Below the pieces are notes generated by a model. The model saw nothing but the letters and a program-made list of their open reading frames with translations. It was not told the DNA's origin and did no database searches. Of a DNA stretch of 64,000 bases, positions 10,010 through 21,900 are shown piece after piece. The stretch is from NCBI RefSeq assembly GCF_001540865.1, contig NW_017893388.1, positions 25,404-89,403 of the forward strand, read 5' to 3'. Numbering within the stretch: the first letter of the stretch is position 1; every line of letters begins with the position of its first letter. The stretch is from Ananas comosus. Lineage: Eukaryota > Streptophyta > Magnoliopsida > Poales > Bromeliaceae. A program made the position numbers and the translations under genes.

Positions 10010-10872
10010 CTGTCGCGGCTTCTCTGCACTCTGCCGTGAACCGTGCCACATGTTCGACCGTGTTTTCAGTCTCATCCCCAGAAAATTTATCAAACTTCGG
10101 CATTTTCCAGTTTGCCGGGTATGGATGCTCTGTGTCTATATTTGCAGGATAATGTGATCTAATATAGGCCGCATTGCCGGCTTGCTCCTACTCCAAAAGT
10201 ATTTCGGATGGCTTCTTCGATTTGCGCATATATTTCATTATTGCTTCCCTGTAAAGGAACTTGTGCTTGTGCTACATTCGGTCCTTGTAATGGTTCGAAG
10301 TTTTGTACTATGGGATTTGCTCCTTAAATATTTGGAGCCTGCCCCCCAGCTCTAGCCCCTATATTTTGGGGCTGGTATGTTGCCATCGGCGGAGGTGGTG
10401 GCAATCCCCATGTAATTTCCGGCTGTTGACCGGTATTAACGACGACCGGTCTGTAAGCCGCTTGGAATGGTGCCCCCTGGTATTTGGGCTGTCCATTTAC
10501 CGGTATCGCAGGATTTTGCAATACTGGTGTCATCATAGGCCTTTGTAAGCCTGTCATTGGTTGCTCATTTCGAGTCAATAATTGCCCTATTCGTGCAATA
10601 TTTTCATTATAGGCCGTGATGGCGGCCAGCACCGCATCTAGTCAAGCGGTACTTTGATGGATATTTTGATCTAAAGTTTGCAGGACTCGGCTCATCTGGC
10701 CGAGCGCCTGAGTTAGACTCGACTCTTGATGAGCCGACTGTCTACTAGTTTCTCTTTCAACTGGCAAAACTGCTTGACATTCGACATCATTGTCTGAATC
10801 ACTAGGTTGATCACTCCCAGAATTTCTAGGAACAACCCTATTGCGCAAATTCATGGCATTATCATCAGCCAT
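10010..10872 (-). pseudogene. Truncated gag of a second gypsy-type element
   Basis: Minus-strand coding remains. They start MADDNAMNLRNRVVPRN (10872), then a segment with EREDS-like polar residues and LTQALGQMSRVLQTLDQN (coiled coil), a stop near 10,640, and a proline- and glutamine-rich linker to 10,324. After more breaks the frame reads YPANWKMPKFDKFSGDE, then ENTVEHVARFTAECREA. That is the start of the retrotransposon gag domain. The sequence stops dead near 10,010 and nothing of pol is present, so this is a 5' end fragment. The gag motif is clear; the lineage within gypsy is uncertain. Confidence 0.65.
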
Positions 10873-10907
10873 AATTTCAATAAGAATGTGAATTTATCTA
10901 AAATCGA

Positions 10908-10925
10908 CTCCCACCGGGCGTGCCA
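10908..10925 (-). other. Primer-binding-site-like sequence
   Basis: The minus-strand TGGCACGCCCGGTGGGAG lies between the LTR end and the gag start. This string is common just inside the 5' LTR of plant gypsy elements. I did not match it to a particular tRNA. Confidence 0.5.
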
Positions 10926-10937
10926 AAATTATTAGGC

Positions 10938-11812
10938 TGCCAATTTTTTCGACCCTCGACCCGGTCAAAGATCCTCCTCGGGAAGCGCGTCGTGGTGAGA
11001 AACGGCTGCGGATAGTGACCCTCGAAGTTTGCGCCCTTCGACTGGATCAAGCGATTCGGCTGATGAGGGATCAAATCAGCCGGGTTCAAAAACCTTAACT
11101 ATAAAACTGGTTCGACTGGAAGAGCCGAATGTATGGACTGTGCAGGGATCAATGTCGGCAGAAGTGCCGAATGGAAGAAGTATACAGTAACTGGTCGGCT
11201 GAAAGAGCCGAATAGAAGAAGTACACAATGACTGGTCGGCTGAAAGAGCCGAATGCCTTTATATAATAATAAAAAAAAGTGTGCCCGAAGGGTATACAGA
11301 CTCAGAAATATAGTTTACAACAGAGTAATACCCGCGGGGCAGACAGACTCTGCAAATGTAGTCTACAACAGAGTGATGCCCGTGGGGCAGACAGACTCCA
11401 GGGTTCTACTTAGCGAACTACTCCTAGGAAAGCAGTAAATGCGAAAAAGAAAAAGATTACATTTAAACTACTAGAAAAGCGATAAAATACAGAGAAAATA
11501 AAGGTGGTCTTCTCGTTCAGGATGGAGAAAGACCCCCATTACAGGCTTTGAAGTTACTATTTATAGTGATGTCTTCTCAGTCCACATTATTGGTCGGTTG
11601 AAAGTAGTGGGGGAGTGGTTGTAACCATGATCGTGGAAGTTACGCCCACTCCTCATGGAAGTTATGCTCCATCGTGGAAGTTATGCCTACTTCTCAACCG
11701 TTCCCGCCTAAAACCTTCAAGCGCCTTATTGCCGACTCTTGGTGTACCACGTGTCTTTATTGGCTCATACGTAGATTAGGTCGGCATGTTAATTTCAATT
11801 TTGGCATCAACA
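10938..11812 (-). mobile_element. 5' LTR of the second gypsy-type element
   Basis: About 875 bp, beginning TGCCAATTTTTTCG and ending GGCATCAACA on the plus strand, next to the primer-site-like sequence and gag. It contains direct repeats of about 43 bp with GGTCGGCTGAAAGAGCCGAA (near 11,170-11,256) and a second repeat with AACAGAGTAATACCCG or AACAGAGTGATGCCCG (near 11,320-11,400). There is no second LTR to confirm the exact ends. Confidence 0.5.
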
Positions 11813-13967
11813 GCAACTAAACCAAAATAAGAAACCATCTCAGGTGGTCCCTATCTAGGGCACGATACCCTTACCGCGATCATCCGCCGGCTCGCTCGGT
11901 CCGGGCTCTGTGAAAAATGGGGTGTGAGAACTACAACAAAGTTTCCAGTGAGTTTGGCAACCAACCACGCCGACTTTCCCACTAGGTCTAAATCATGCAT
12001 AATATAAGAAAAGAGATATAGATAGTAACCAAACTGTACAAATGCAGCTAATATGGCTGAATAATAATCGATGCAATGCTCAGTAATATGCTCATGATGA
12101 ATGCAAGATAACAATCATTGTCCAATCTCTTGGCTAATCCGTAGGTTTCGTCCGAAACGACTCACCAACCAAATCCCTACTATCGAGAAGATACCCGCTA
12201 CAATCCGACGGGACCGTCCTCTGGGGAGATACTCGCTACGACCCAGTAATGACAACTCCGGAGCACATCGCCCGAGGGGGAGCTACCACCCTCGAGCAAG
12301 GACTTACAGGTGAGTATGATCCAATCCTTATCTATAAAGATGTCAAGTCCAATCCATTCCTTAACTATAAGGAAACAATGCACATATGACCCTTAATTCT
12401 AAGGTTGTTGTGTCATAATGTCACTACCTTTGTATACTTGCATTCGTTAACCTTTACTAGTGTCATATACACTACTTTGTTCTTATACTCATTCACTAAT
12501 GCCACACTTGTTTTCTAAGTGTTCGACTCAGCACTCTTGACTCATCAATGTCATTTTCTACATTCATGACCACATGTCACATTTGTTCTCTAAACCCACT
12601 AAGTTTTTGTCATTTATCATGCATAGGTAGGGTTATAAAATTCTCACATGCATTTGAACTCGCAACATGCAAAAAGAAGCCTACAATTACCCTACTATGC
12701 AATATGCTCAAATACATACATATGCTCAAATATGACACTTTAGACATAAAAGAAATTTCGAGGTCCTTGGTATGCACCACCCACCTTGTATGGTTGCAAA
12801 GGTGCTACGGTGAATTTCTTGAAGTTTTGGAAGCCCTACTTTCTAACCTGCGGCAAAACGAAGCCAAATTAGGCTTTATACTTAGAACTCCTACGTAGGC
12901 TTTTTGTAACGTCGAACCGAGTTGCCCAACGTGTTCGTTTGATCCCTAATTAGAATTTTATAAGATCAATTTGCCTTAGAAACATGCGAAAATAAAAGCC
13001 CCAAATTGGGTGCCCTAACATTGCCATTTGCTAAATCCTAGGTTTTGATTTCTAAAACAAGCAAAAGAGAGCTTGTCTAACCTCTAGAAGTTCATTTAGA
13101 ACCATCCAAACCATTTCTAGGGTATATAAAGCAAACCCTAGAAATCCACCATTAGAGCACTTTTAAAAAACATGAGTTTTCATATGTTCTATAGCTCCAA
13201 CTAGCTTTCTATACTCATTAGAAGATCAAAACCTAGTTTTCTAGGACATAAATCCAAACCCTAGCCTAGGTTTCCATGAAAACCTCACCTTGGCCCAAAG
13301 CTCTCCAAGGTCCTTCTTGTTGGAGAGATCTAGATCTTCTCCAAGCTCCAAAACCCTCCAAAAATCCTTCTCCTCCTATTCCTTCTTGCTCCTTTGAGAG
13401 ATTTCTAGAAAGAGAGAGAGAAATGAGAGGGAGAGGGTGTGTGGGGTGTTGGCTATGAAGGAGAGGAGTGTGGGGTATATTACATGTTGTAACATTTGCA
13501 ACTAAGCCGCCCAAAAACTCTTATTTGCAACAGACCTTATTGTTGCTGCCAGACCAAAGTGTACCGGTACACTTTGTTCTGTCACCGGTTACACGATTAC
13601 GCAGAGAGCAACCCGAGAGCAGCCTCCTCGGATTTTACCAATGTGTACCGGTACACACCAGGGGTGTACCGGTACACTTCTGCAAAAACTCAAACCCGAG
13701 AGCAAGTTCTTCTCGGTCTGCAGGGCTGTACCGGTGACAACTCGATGGTTGTACCGGTACACTTTGCCCAAAATGTTGATTTTGCACCGTTTTCGATTGT
13801 ATTTCGCGCCGGTCGATGCTAAAACCCTTTTAACTCTTTTAGAATTTTTTTTTAACCCTTCCAATATTGCTGGAATGTCAACCGCACTTTGTCCATCCAT
13901 TTCTCTTGGCACTTTAACCAATTTGGCTAAAGTTCGATAATCGCTATCGGGGTTTCGATACGTTACA
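11813..13967 (-). mobile_element. Fragment of a third gypsy-type LTR
   Basis: It ends CGTTACA like the LTR at 6,996-9,384. It shares with that LTR an ACCGCGATC...GGGCTCTG stretch near its left side and the GTACCGGTAC palindromes near its right side, but it has diverged strongly. The left end seems cut by the neighbouring element at 11,812. The right end abuts copia-type internal sequence at 13,968, so this LTR probably inserted into that element. No internal domains accompany it. Confidence 0.5.
13561..13760. repeat. GTACCGGTAC palindromes in the third gypsy-type LTR
   Basis: Perfect copies lie at 13561, 13645, 13666 and 13751. Variants are GTCACCGGTT at 13581 and GTACCGGTGA at 13728. They come in close pairs spaced 20-23 bases. 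They lie upstream, in the minus orientation, of a TA-rich stretch near 13,470-13,480. Confidence 0.65.
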
Positions 13968-14286
13968 AAGAATTCAAGAACAAAGGGGAAGAAGTCTTGA
14001 AGTTTCGAGGAAAATGACATTGAAGGTATATTGAAGGTATAAGAATCCAATGGTTTCAAATTTCTATATTGTTTTTGGATAATCTGTTTTGCAGGAAATC
14101 AAGACTTCAAGACTCCTAGTTGCGGAGTCTGTTTTAGGAGTTTTGATGTAATTTTGAATTTCAAATTGTATTTGGATTACACGCGAGGAGTTCAATGTTT
14201 TGGTGATGACAATTGAACTTCATTTTCTTTTATGATGTAATTTATGAGTTTTTGAGTTTTGTCACGAAATTGCCAAAGTGGGAGAT
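13968..14286 (+). mobile_element. 3' internal tail of copia-type element, copy 2
   Basis: It aligns with 100-426: shared AAGAACAAAGGGG, AATCAAGACTTCAAGACTCC and the GGTGATGACAATTGAACTT stretch. It ends with the purine tract AAAGTGGGAGAT directly before the LTR. It is therefore another 3' end of the same family, not a 5' LTR partner of copy 1. Confidence 0.6.
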
Positions 14287-15415
14287 TGTTAAGTCTTGAG
14301 TGTTGGCAAGTTTCGTGAATTGAGTCGGAGTCTTGAAGGTTCGGTGTGTATCGTCGAAGATCGAAGAATCCAAGACTTCAAAGAAATCGAAAATAACTCA
14401 CAACATGAATCACGATGCTCAGATAAAGTTTTGTTACATGTTATGGTGATTCATACTTAGTTATAAACGTTAGAATCATGAATATCAAAGTTTAGTGGAT
14501 AAGAAAGCGCCTCGGAATTGTGTGAAACCCGAAACAATGCAAAATCTAAAAATTGCATTGTGTACCGGTACAGCATTGAAAGTGTACCAGTACAAATCAT
14601 GTTTCGGTACAACCATCGACATGTAACCGGTTTCAGTGTTTTGTTGGTTTTCTGTTCCGTCATCATGTAATCGGTAACACCTTAAAAGTGTACCGGTACA
14701 CAATGTAAATTTCGAAAAACTTTCTAATCCGACTGCAATTGATTCTAAAACCTATAAATAAGCTATTAGGATTCTCTAAGTCATAAAGCATCACGAAAAT
14801 ACATGTTTGAGAAACCCTAGAGGCTCGGATTTCATTTAAAACCTATTTTCTACATTTTAGCCTCTTTTAGGTCAAATCGTGATATTGAAAATTGATATCT
14901 ATATGTCGATTTGATCTACTCTTCGCTTGGAGTTCTCTTCCCTGGTTTTCATCGATACTCTAAGCAAAGTATCATCATATTCATGATATTCTTCATGGGC
15001 GGTGTCGTGGATTCGGCGTGATTGAAGGCAGTTCAAGGATTCGGATCGAAAGCTTCGTGGATTCGAAGTGGAGGCGTTACGTGGATTTAGAACGTGGCGT
15101 TCGTGGATTCGAACGTGAGGGCGTGGACAACCCGGAGGATTCCGCGAGATTCATAGGAGGTTAAGAGAGGTTGAGTCCGTGGAGTCGGTAATTACCTTGT
15201 AATCTTTTCTCTTAGTGAATTATTTTTTCGTGTGTTGGTCCCGTGGGTTTTTCTTCCAAGTTGGAGTTTTCCTACGTAAATCTCGGTGTGATTTTTATTT
15301 TCCACATTTATTTTTATCGCATTGAGATTTGTGGTTTTTGGCTATTACACCTATTCACCCCCCTCTAGGTGTTAGATACAATCTAGATAGATACTTGAGC
15401 TCCTCAAAACTTACA
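14287..15415 (+). mobile_element. 3' LTR of copia-type element, copy 2
   Basis: 1,129 bp, TGTTAAGTC...CTTACA, colinear with 427-1,572 throughout. It carries the same palindrome array (14562, 14584, 14601, 14623 and 14690) and a TATA box at 14,753-14,760 (tataaata). Both copies have internal 3' tails, so they are two separate insertions and not a pair of LTRs from one element. Confidence 0.7.
14753..14760 (+). promoter_or_regulatory. TATA box of copia LTR copy 2
   Basis: tataaata in the same position relative to the palindrome array as in copy 1. Confidence 0.5.
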
Positions 15416-15419
15416 TTAT

Positions 15420-15641
15420 CTTGTACAGGTAGAAGATAAAAAAGAGAGTAGATGAATTAGGTCTTATCCATAAACCCCACTATAATTGCAACTTAAACAC
15501 CTCCCATTTAATGAAATTTTCACTCAACCCAAACTTTTGCTTCTAAACTTCCTCCAATATTAGTCTCATACGCCATTTTCTCCGAACTTGGCCCAATTTG
15601 GCCGAAGTTCGGGAAATTATCCTGAAAGTTAGTACACTACA
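15420..15641 (-). mobile_element. 5' end fragment of the solo-LTR family, reversed
   Basis: The reverse complement of this stretch matches the start of the solo LTR at 24,085-24,300. It begins TGTAGTGTACT and shares CCAAATTGGGC-, GGAGGAAGTTTAGAAGC- and GTTGCAATTATA-like stretches. It is cut at the copia LTR (15,415), which probably inserted into it. Confidence 0.6.
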
Positions 15642-16380
15642 CTTTCGGCCAATGAATTGGATCTGATACTAAAAGTAACAACCTCACCCGCTAGCAATAA
15701 TATATTACTCGTTAAGCCCAAATTACTGCCCTAAATACTTAAGTTTAGTTATTATTATTAGGATCAACGGTCTCTTGTATATTCAATCATAATGCCATTT
15801 TCATCCAATATGAGATTATTAGGATGTCACACGTATGTTCATAAAGACTCACACAATAAGGAAGCAGAAATCTATTCACTTCTTCTTCTTTTTTTTCACA
15901 TGGTAGCCCAAATATATGTAGTATATGAAACACATACTTTAGCAGATAATCTCAATTAAATAAGCTTATGCCTCTCTCAGTACCATGCATTTCTTAGTTT
16001 AGTCACCTCGGAGTGTCTAACCAAAGCTCTACATTCGTTTGCTGTTCCATGCGCTAAACTATGGTTCACATTTGGCTCTAAATATACAGTTCACACAGAT
16101 TGTGCAACTTACCTTTCGCAATCTTGACAATAACCTCAAATTGATCCTATATATGCCTCATTATTTGCTTGATTTCTATAGTCCCCAAAAAAATGATTGC
16201 TCACATAAGTGGACAAATCTTATTTATGACATACTATACTATCAATTTATTTCTTGATCGGTAAAACAAATAGACATATGAGTGCTAATATTAATATATA
16301 TTTATATTTATGCTATAAAGTAACCAATTAACTAAGAAAAATAACCAACTATTTACAGAAAAAAAAAAAAAAAAAAAAAA
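15642..16380. other. AT-rich intergenic DNA with a poly-A run
   Basis: No gene, RNA or recognised element was seen. It ends in a run of about 23 A (16,358-16,380) directly before a foldback element. Confidence 0.5.
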
Positions 16381-16754
16381 CTTCAAATACCACTCCCGTG
16401 GTTTTGCGTTTTCTCATTGTAGCATCCTATAGTTTAAAATGTATCATTTAGTACCATATGGTTTCATTTTTCTCTTTTCGTCAACTTCTCCGTTAACTTT
16501 TTGTTAAATTATATATAAAAAACTTCTAATACCCCACCTGTAATTTATCGAATATTCATTTTAGTACCTTGTGGTTTACCGAATTCCACTTTAGTATCCT
16601 TTGGTTTTAACTTTGTCACTGATTTAATGAAAAAAAATTAACGGAGGGGATAACAGAAAGAGAAAAATAAAACCACACGATACGAAAGTGATACATTTTA
16701 AACCACATAGTACTAAAATGAAAAATCACTAAATCATAGAGATGATATTTGAAG
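16381..16754. mobile_element. Foldback MITE
   Basis: The ends are inverted repeats: CTTCAAATACCA at the left and GATATTTGAAG at the right. Internal stretches about stable prices of symmetry also pair: TTTAAAATGTATCA with TGATACATTTTAAA, and ATGGTTT with AAACCACA. It is about 374 bp and non-coding. The superfamily was not determined. Confidence 0.6.
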
Positions 16755-18391
16755 TTTTTTCAAAAAAAGAAAAAGAAAAAGAAAAAGAAAAAGGTGAAGT
16801 TTAGGGGCCATTTCATTATGTCTTGTAGGTGAGGGGGCCTCCGTACACTCCCACCTCAATAACTTTGCGCTCTTTCTAAAAGCACCGAACCCATAAGCTA
16901 TATTCTATTTGGGGTTCCAACTTGTATTTACTGATCTACACTATCATACATATCACACTATCATTACGAACTATCTTCAGAAAATAGTTTGAGTCCAAAA
17001 TGGACTAATTAAATTCAACGCGTACCTGATGTGATGTTTTGATCTATTTTTGTTTTCGATTATTCTTGTCTGCACCCCAAAAAAAAATAAAATAAAAAAA
17101 AAAAAAAAAAAAAAAAAAATAAAAAAAAAAAAATTAGAAGCTTTCGTGCTTGCTATGTTGGATTTCTTATTTTAGAGAACATGATTCGGATCCAAACAGT
17201 CTCTATAACCAAACTAAACTGACAGAAACAACGAATCCCACAACCAAATTCGAAAACAGTAATTCCTCCTTACCAAATTTTGAAAAAAAAATATTATATT
17301 CAGATCTAAGTTTCTAAAGTGCGAATTCAAATATAATATGAAGCACGCATTCATACAATATAATAGTAACCACCATCAAGAATCGGGTGCCGACATGATA
17401 CAGATAAAAATTATATCCAAATCCGAAGGCATTAGGCTTATTTGCTTGTACCCATAGTCAGAACTATACTCATTTAGTACCGATTAAATTTATTCACATT
17501 TAATTTGATGCTTATGCTTATATGCGGATTGAAAGCTAAGTAGTGATAATTAAGATCCCCTGGGGTAAAATAGAGATATCCCCTCCGGCACCCCAAATAT
17601 ATGTAAGTATCAATGTAATTTCATAGAGTCGTTCAGTCTGAAAGCTATATGAAGAATATAAGCCTAATGACGGAATGGGTCGTAACATGAGTGATTCAAC
17701 AAATTTGGATTTCTATGTACCCACTCATTTGACAATTCATCATATGATTCATATACGATCCATCCATCTATATAAATATCATCATATACATCTAGAAAGC
17801 TATATGATTTGGCCAAAGCTTGTACACTTTGGCAAGAAATTTTTATTGATAAAAGACGAATCTACTCCAACCGATAGACTCGTAAAAGGACCATACATAA
17901 ACATAAAAAATCACATGTGGGAAGGATGGACAATTAGCTAGAGCAGCAGGCCCCGCAGCGAAACTGATTGAAAATCAAGGTAAATTGGCCCACATCAGGA
18001 CTACCATCTGGAGAGGTCCGGTTTGATATCCAAAAATTTCGTAGCAAGAGTTCAAAGTTCCTATTATCAAAAACAACTTATTATGTATTATCAAAAACAA
18101 CTTCTTATGGGTACAAAGACAGGCTAAGGCTTCGCAAACCATCTTCCATTCAGCCTAAACTATGTTGGGACCTCTCTCTATCTCTATGTGCGACCAAACA
18201 ACGTTGGATAGAAGGCTCAAACATGTTGGCAAAACTTAAAACGGATCTGTAAACATATGCTTAGCAAGGTTAACTCCCCCACAAACTTCAAAATCTAGCA
18301 AAATATCCCGCGACTTCTCACTGTTATTTTAGAGGGAAATATCAAGACATTTCATCCAGTTTCCGGAAAGGAAAAGGTAAAAACATATGGA
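16755..18391. other. AT-rich intergenic DNA
   Basis: No supported gene. It holds AAAAAG repeats at 16,762-16,792 and a long A-rich tract at 17,081-17,133. Short ORFs (for example 17,675-17,941) have no recognisable family or codon bias. Confidence 0.4.
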
Positions 18392-18776
18392 CGCCTCAAA
18401 CTGTTATCCCTTTTGAAATAGACCCATAAACTTTCCTTTCTTCCTTTTTGCTTTTTCAATCGATATTCATCAACTTCTCTTAGTTTTGATTTGACTTATT
18501 ATCATCAAATGAAATGGAAATCCTGCTAATATAAATCGCTCTGTTAGTTATTAGCCCTCGAAGCAGAAACAAAACCAGCACTGGGTCAGATAAAAGTTGA
18601 ATAGAGCCACTAAATTCAAGAGAATCACCATCAAATTTACCAAACATCTGCAGTTCATCTTATGAAATTACTCAAATCAAAATAAACAAAGGATGATGAG
18701 GTGGTCTCAAACACAAGGAAAAAAAAAAAAATATACATGAGATTTAGGGGTCTATCTCAAAGTTTGAGGGGTTCTC
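18392..18776. mobile_element. Foldback MITE near the SMT1 3' end
   Basis: The left end GACGCCTCAAACTGTTATC... and GAAATAGACCCATAAAC pair with the right end, which reads TTTAGGGGTCTATCTC then AAAGTTTGAGGGGTTC. The middle is unpaired. It lies about 90 bp beyond the SMT1 stop codon, so it may sit in or just past the 3' UTR. Confidence 0.5.
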
Positions 18777-18867
18777 AATTACCGAAATAGAATGAAAGGC
18801 ACAGGATGCTTTTGAGGCCATAGTTGACAAACCTGAATAAAACCTGAAACTTCCTTCTCTTCCTTCA

Positions 18868-18925
18868 TCATTCGGAAAGAGGCTTACGGGCCAAAAAGAA
18901 GTACATTGGCGTAAAAATCTCTTTC
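18868..18925 (-). CDS. SMT1: SMT1 last exon
   Basis: 58 nt. It completes a lysine codon and then encodes [18 protein letters not shown] and TGA. This C-terminus is the family's usual one, so the 3' end of the coding region is intact. Confidence 0.88.
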
Positions 18926-21900
18926 CTGCATCAACATCACCCAATGTAAGACTAATGCGTTTGAGTCCAAAAGCAAGAAATAAATCCACATTGGAGAATC
19001 AAATATGAAATTCATATAGTCAAGTTTGGATTTGATCTCCACTATTGCTGAATTAGCAGCCCTCCACTTGTATCAACTAGTGCATAAACCCAATCAGGCA
19101 TTCTTAATGGTAAGTTCAATTATGCAGTTGTAGGTTGTGGAAATTTAACTCACTTGCCACCATCTACAAGCCCTTCAGCAGCCTTCTCTAGGAATGAAGA
19201 GACTCTCTCGCTTCCTTCCGGAGCAAGACCAACATACTCTAGTGCCTTAACCTATAATAGGAAAGGAAAAAATTTACATTAATAATAGACAAGATGGGCC
19301 AGAACCAGTATAAGAAGTGAAGAACTAAAAGAAGTAATATCTATATATAAGTTACCATAGTTTTGGTAATGAGACGTCCCAATCCTGTCAACCGAAAGCT
19401 AGTAATGGATATCCGACTTGTATCCAAGGGCAAATACCATGGCACAGTGGAATCTTCTGCAAGATCTCTCTCCCATACAATCTTCAAGCGGCGAAGTTAT
19501 TCACAGTATAACACAAAGTACTAAAGATGAGTGCATAGAGTGGGACTACTATCAACCAAAATTATCTGTAATGCTTCAAAGCCAAAACTCTAAAATGCAT
19601 ATAATGTGAAAGATAGAATTTTTCTTCCCACTTGCTTTCTAATGAAAGGTGTTAACTATATTCTCGGGTCCATAACCTATCAGATCAATCTTTTGGGCAC
19701 CCCTTCATTTCGTAAGGCCGTGGGTTCATTCTCCACCTACGTTTATGTCTTGGGCTATTAAATTGTCTCAAGCCCAGAAGTGACGGAAGAGTTAATAAAT
19801 AAATAGGTAAAAATGTATAAAACTTATCTCAATTATCACGCATTTGGATTTGACTCTCTAATCTTTAAAATTTTTGATTTTACTACCTGACCTTTTAATT
19901 TATTGGATTTGAGGCTTTGAGCCAATTAGTGACTCTATAACTTCAAATTTTGAATGCGTCGTTTATCTTTACAGGTTTACTTGGTATAATTTATGCAATT
20001 TACATAACTATAAACTCACTAAAGTAAGAAATTAGCTTAAATTTTGTATCCGAAGAGTCATCAAATCACTTAAATAAATTGAAAGATTGGTACTAAAATC
20101 AAATTTTCAAAAGATTGGGTAGTCGGATCAAAATGATCTATAGTTCGGGTAAGTTTTATACATTTGTACCAAAGACAATATATTAAAGACACCTTAGAGA
20201 TAAATGATTGTTTCACATCATTTAACATGATATCTAAGTAGATGTAGAGATAAATGGTTGTTTCACATTATTTAATATGTTATTAAAGTAGGAGATCTTG
20301 TGTTTGAATCCCAACAAGCTCCCAGTCACGTCTTGAGCCCATCAAAATGTCTTAAGCTAAGACATGAAATGGTTGAATGCATAATATTAAAACACCATTT
20401 TCTAGTAGCTAACAGTTATATCAATTATTTAACAATCGCAATATAAATGGATATAAGACATAGGAGATTGATCTTGAAATCCAATAAAACATACTCCTAA
20501 CAGGCCATTCGTTCCACAATTTGTAGTATTCTGGGAATCCTCCTACTTTCTATTTAAAATATTCAAATCGTCACCATGGAACTCAGGTCGGGAAGTTGCA
20601 AGAGACGTTGATGAAGTTATGGAATCACCATACATTCCCAACTAGCAGGCATATTTACAATACCATGGGTTAGGAGGTTTTGTCATTCCATACTTGATGG
20701 GAATCATGAGTAGTTCATTAACAAGAATACACAAATGTCCAACAGCTTCCCAACCCAAGTGGCATGGTTAGTTGGTAACAAATTTGTCATTCAAAATATA
20801 AAAATATATAATATTCTTGGAATACAATAAACAAGTAAAATGAAAGACCCCTAAGTGTATCCCAAAGGAATCAATTACTGCTTGATCTGTGCAATAAGCC
20901 ACATGTCTCTCAACTTACCTCGAAATCCTGCAAGCTTCAGAGCATCAAGGCATTGGGTTGTTGTGCGGATATCTGGAAGGCCATTACCAAGCTCAATGTC
21001 AGGCCTTAGTTTTCTTGTGGCTTTCATTGTTAGCATCAAAGTGATCCGTAATGCACCATTCATAGGCAGCGAAACACTGGCCAGGCTTCAGCACTCTATA
21101 TATCTCCTTATAGCAACCAACCTATACCAACCAAAAATATTGGATTAAGATTGTGTGCATTCGCAATCACAGAAAAGAATTTGACAAGTTTGTATACCGC
21201 ATCAGGTGCATGACATGTTGCCTCTATTGCATAAATTGCATCAAAAGTATTATCATAGAATGGCATCTGCATAAAGTCAGGCCTGCAATTAAAGTGAAAT
21301 GCAAAATAAGAAAACATAAGGATTGCATTTTGCATAAATCAAGTCCACATAATTTTGTGATTAAACATAGAATATAGAGGTAGTAAATATCTCAAGTGAC
21401 TACAATGCAAGATTTAAAGTACATATGCCCCATACCGCACATACCGTGCCACCAAGAAAGTGGCACGGTACGGAAGAGGTCTCGGACCCTCCCTCCGTTC
21501 CGCGGCACGGACCTGCCGTATTTCGCGAGACAGTAATGGATACGCAGGTTCCGATGCCACGGCACTCTGTTTCTTTTTTTTTTTCCTTTTGCTTTTTTTC
21601 TCTTTTTGTTTTGTTCTGTTGAGGATACCACGAAGCATCCCACATCCCTCCAAAGGATATTGCAAATCGAAAAATCTACTTATTAGATAAGTCAAAAAAA
21701 ATTATAATTTAACTTTTTTCTTTATCAATATACTGGGCAAATTTTTAATTTACATATTCCGATCCATACTGCAATGGGGGCGAAAGCCCCCCGCATCCTC
21801 GCTTTATCAGCCCGAAGCCCTTCCGCTTCTACCACAAACATCCATTTCTTTTCATAAATTATTCGAATCAAAATTTGTCGCATTGCGAAATTTTTGGCGA

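Noticed and set aside
427..15415. The two copia-type LTRs as a 5'/3' pair of one element
   Set aside because: Both are preceded by the same internal tail and purine tract, so both are 3' ends; the sequence between them is other elements.
17081..17133. A-rich tract as the tail of a LINE or SINE
   Set aside because: No element body, coding motif or polymerase III box was seen next to it.
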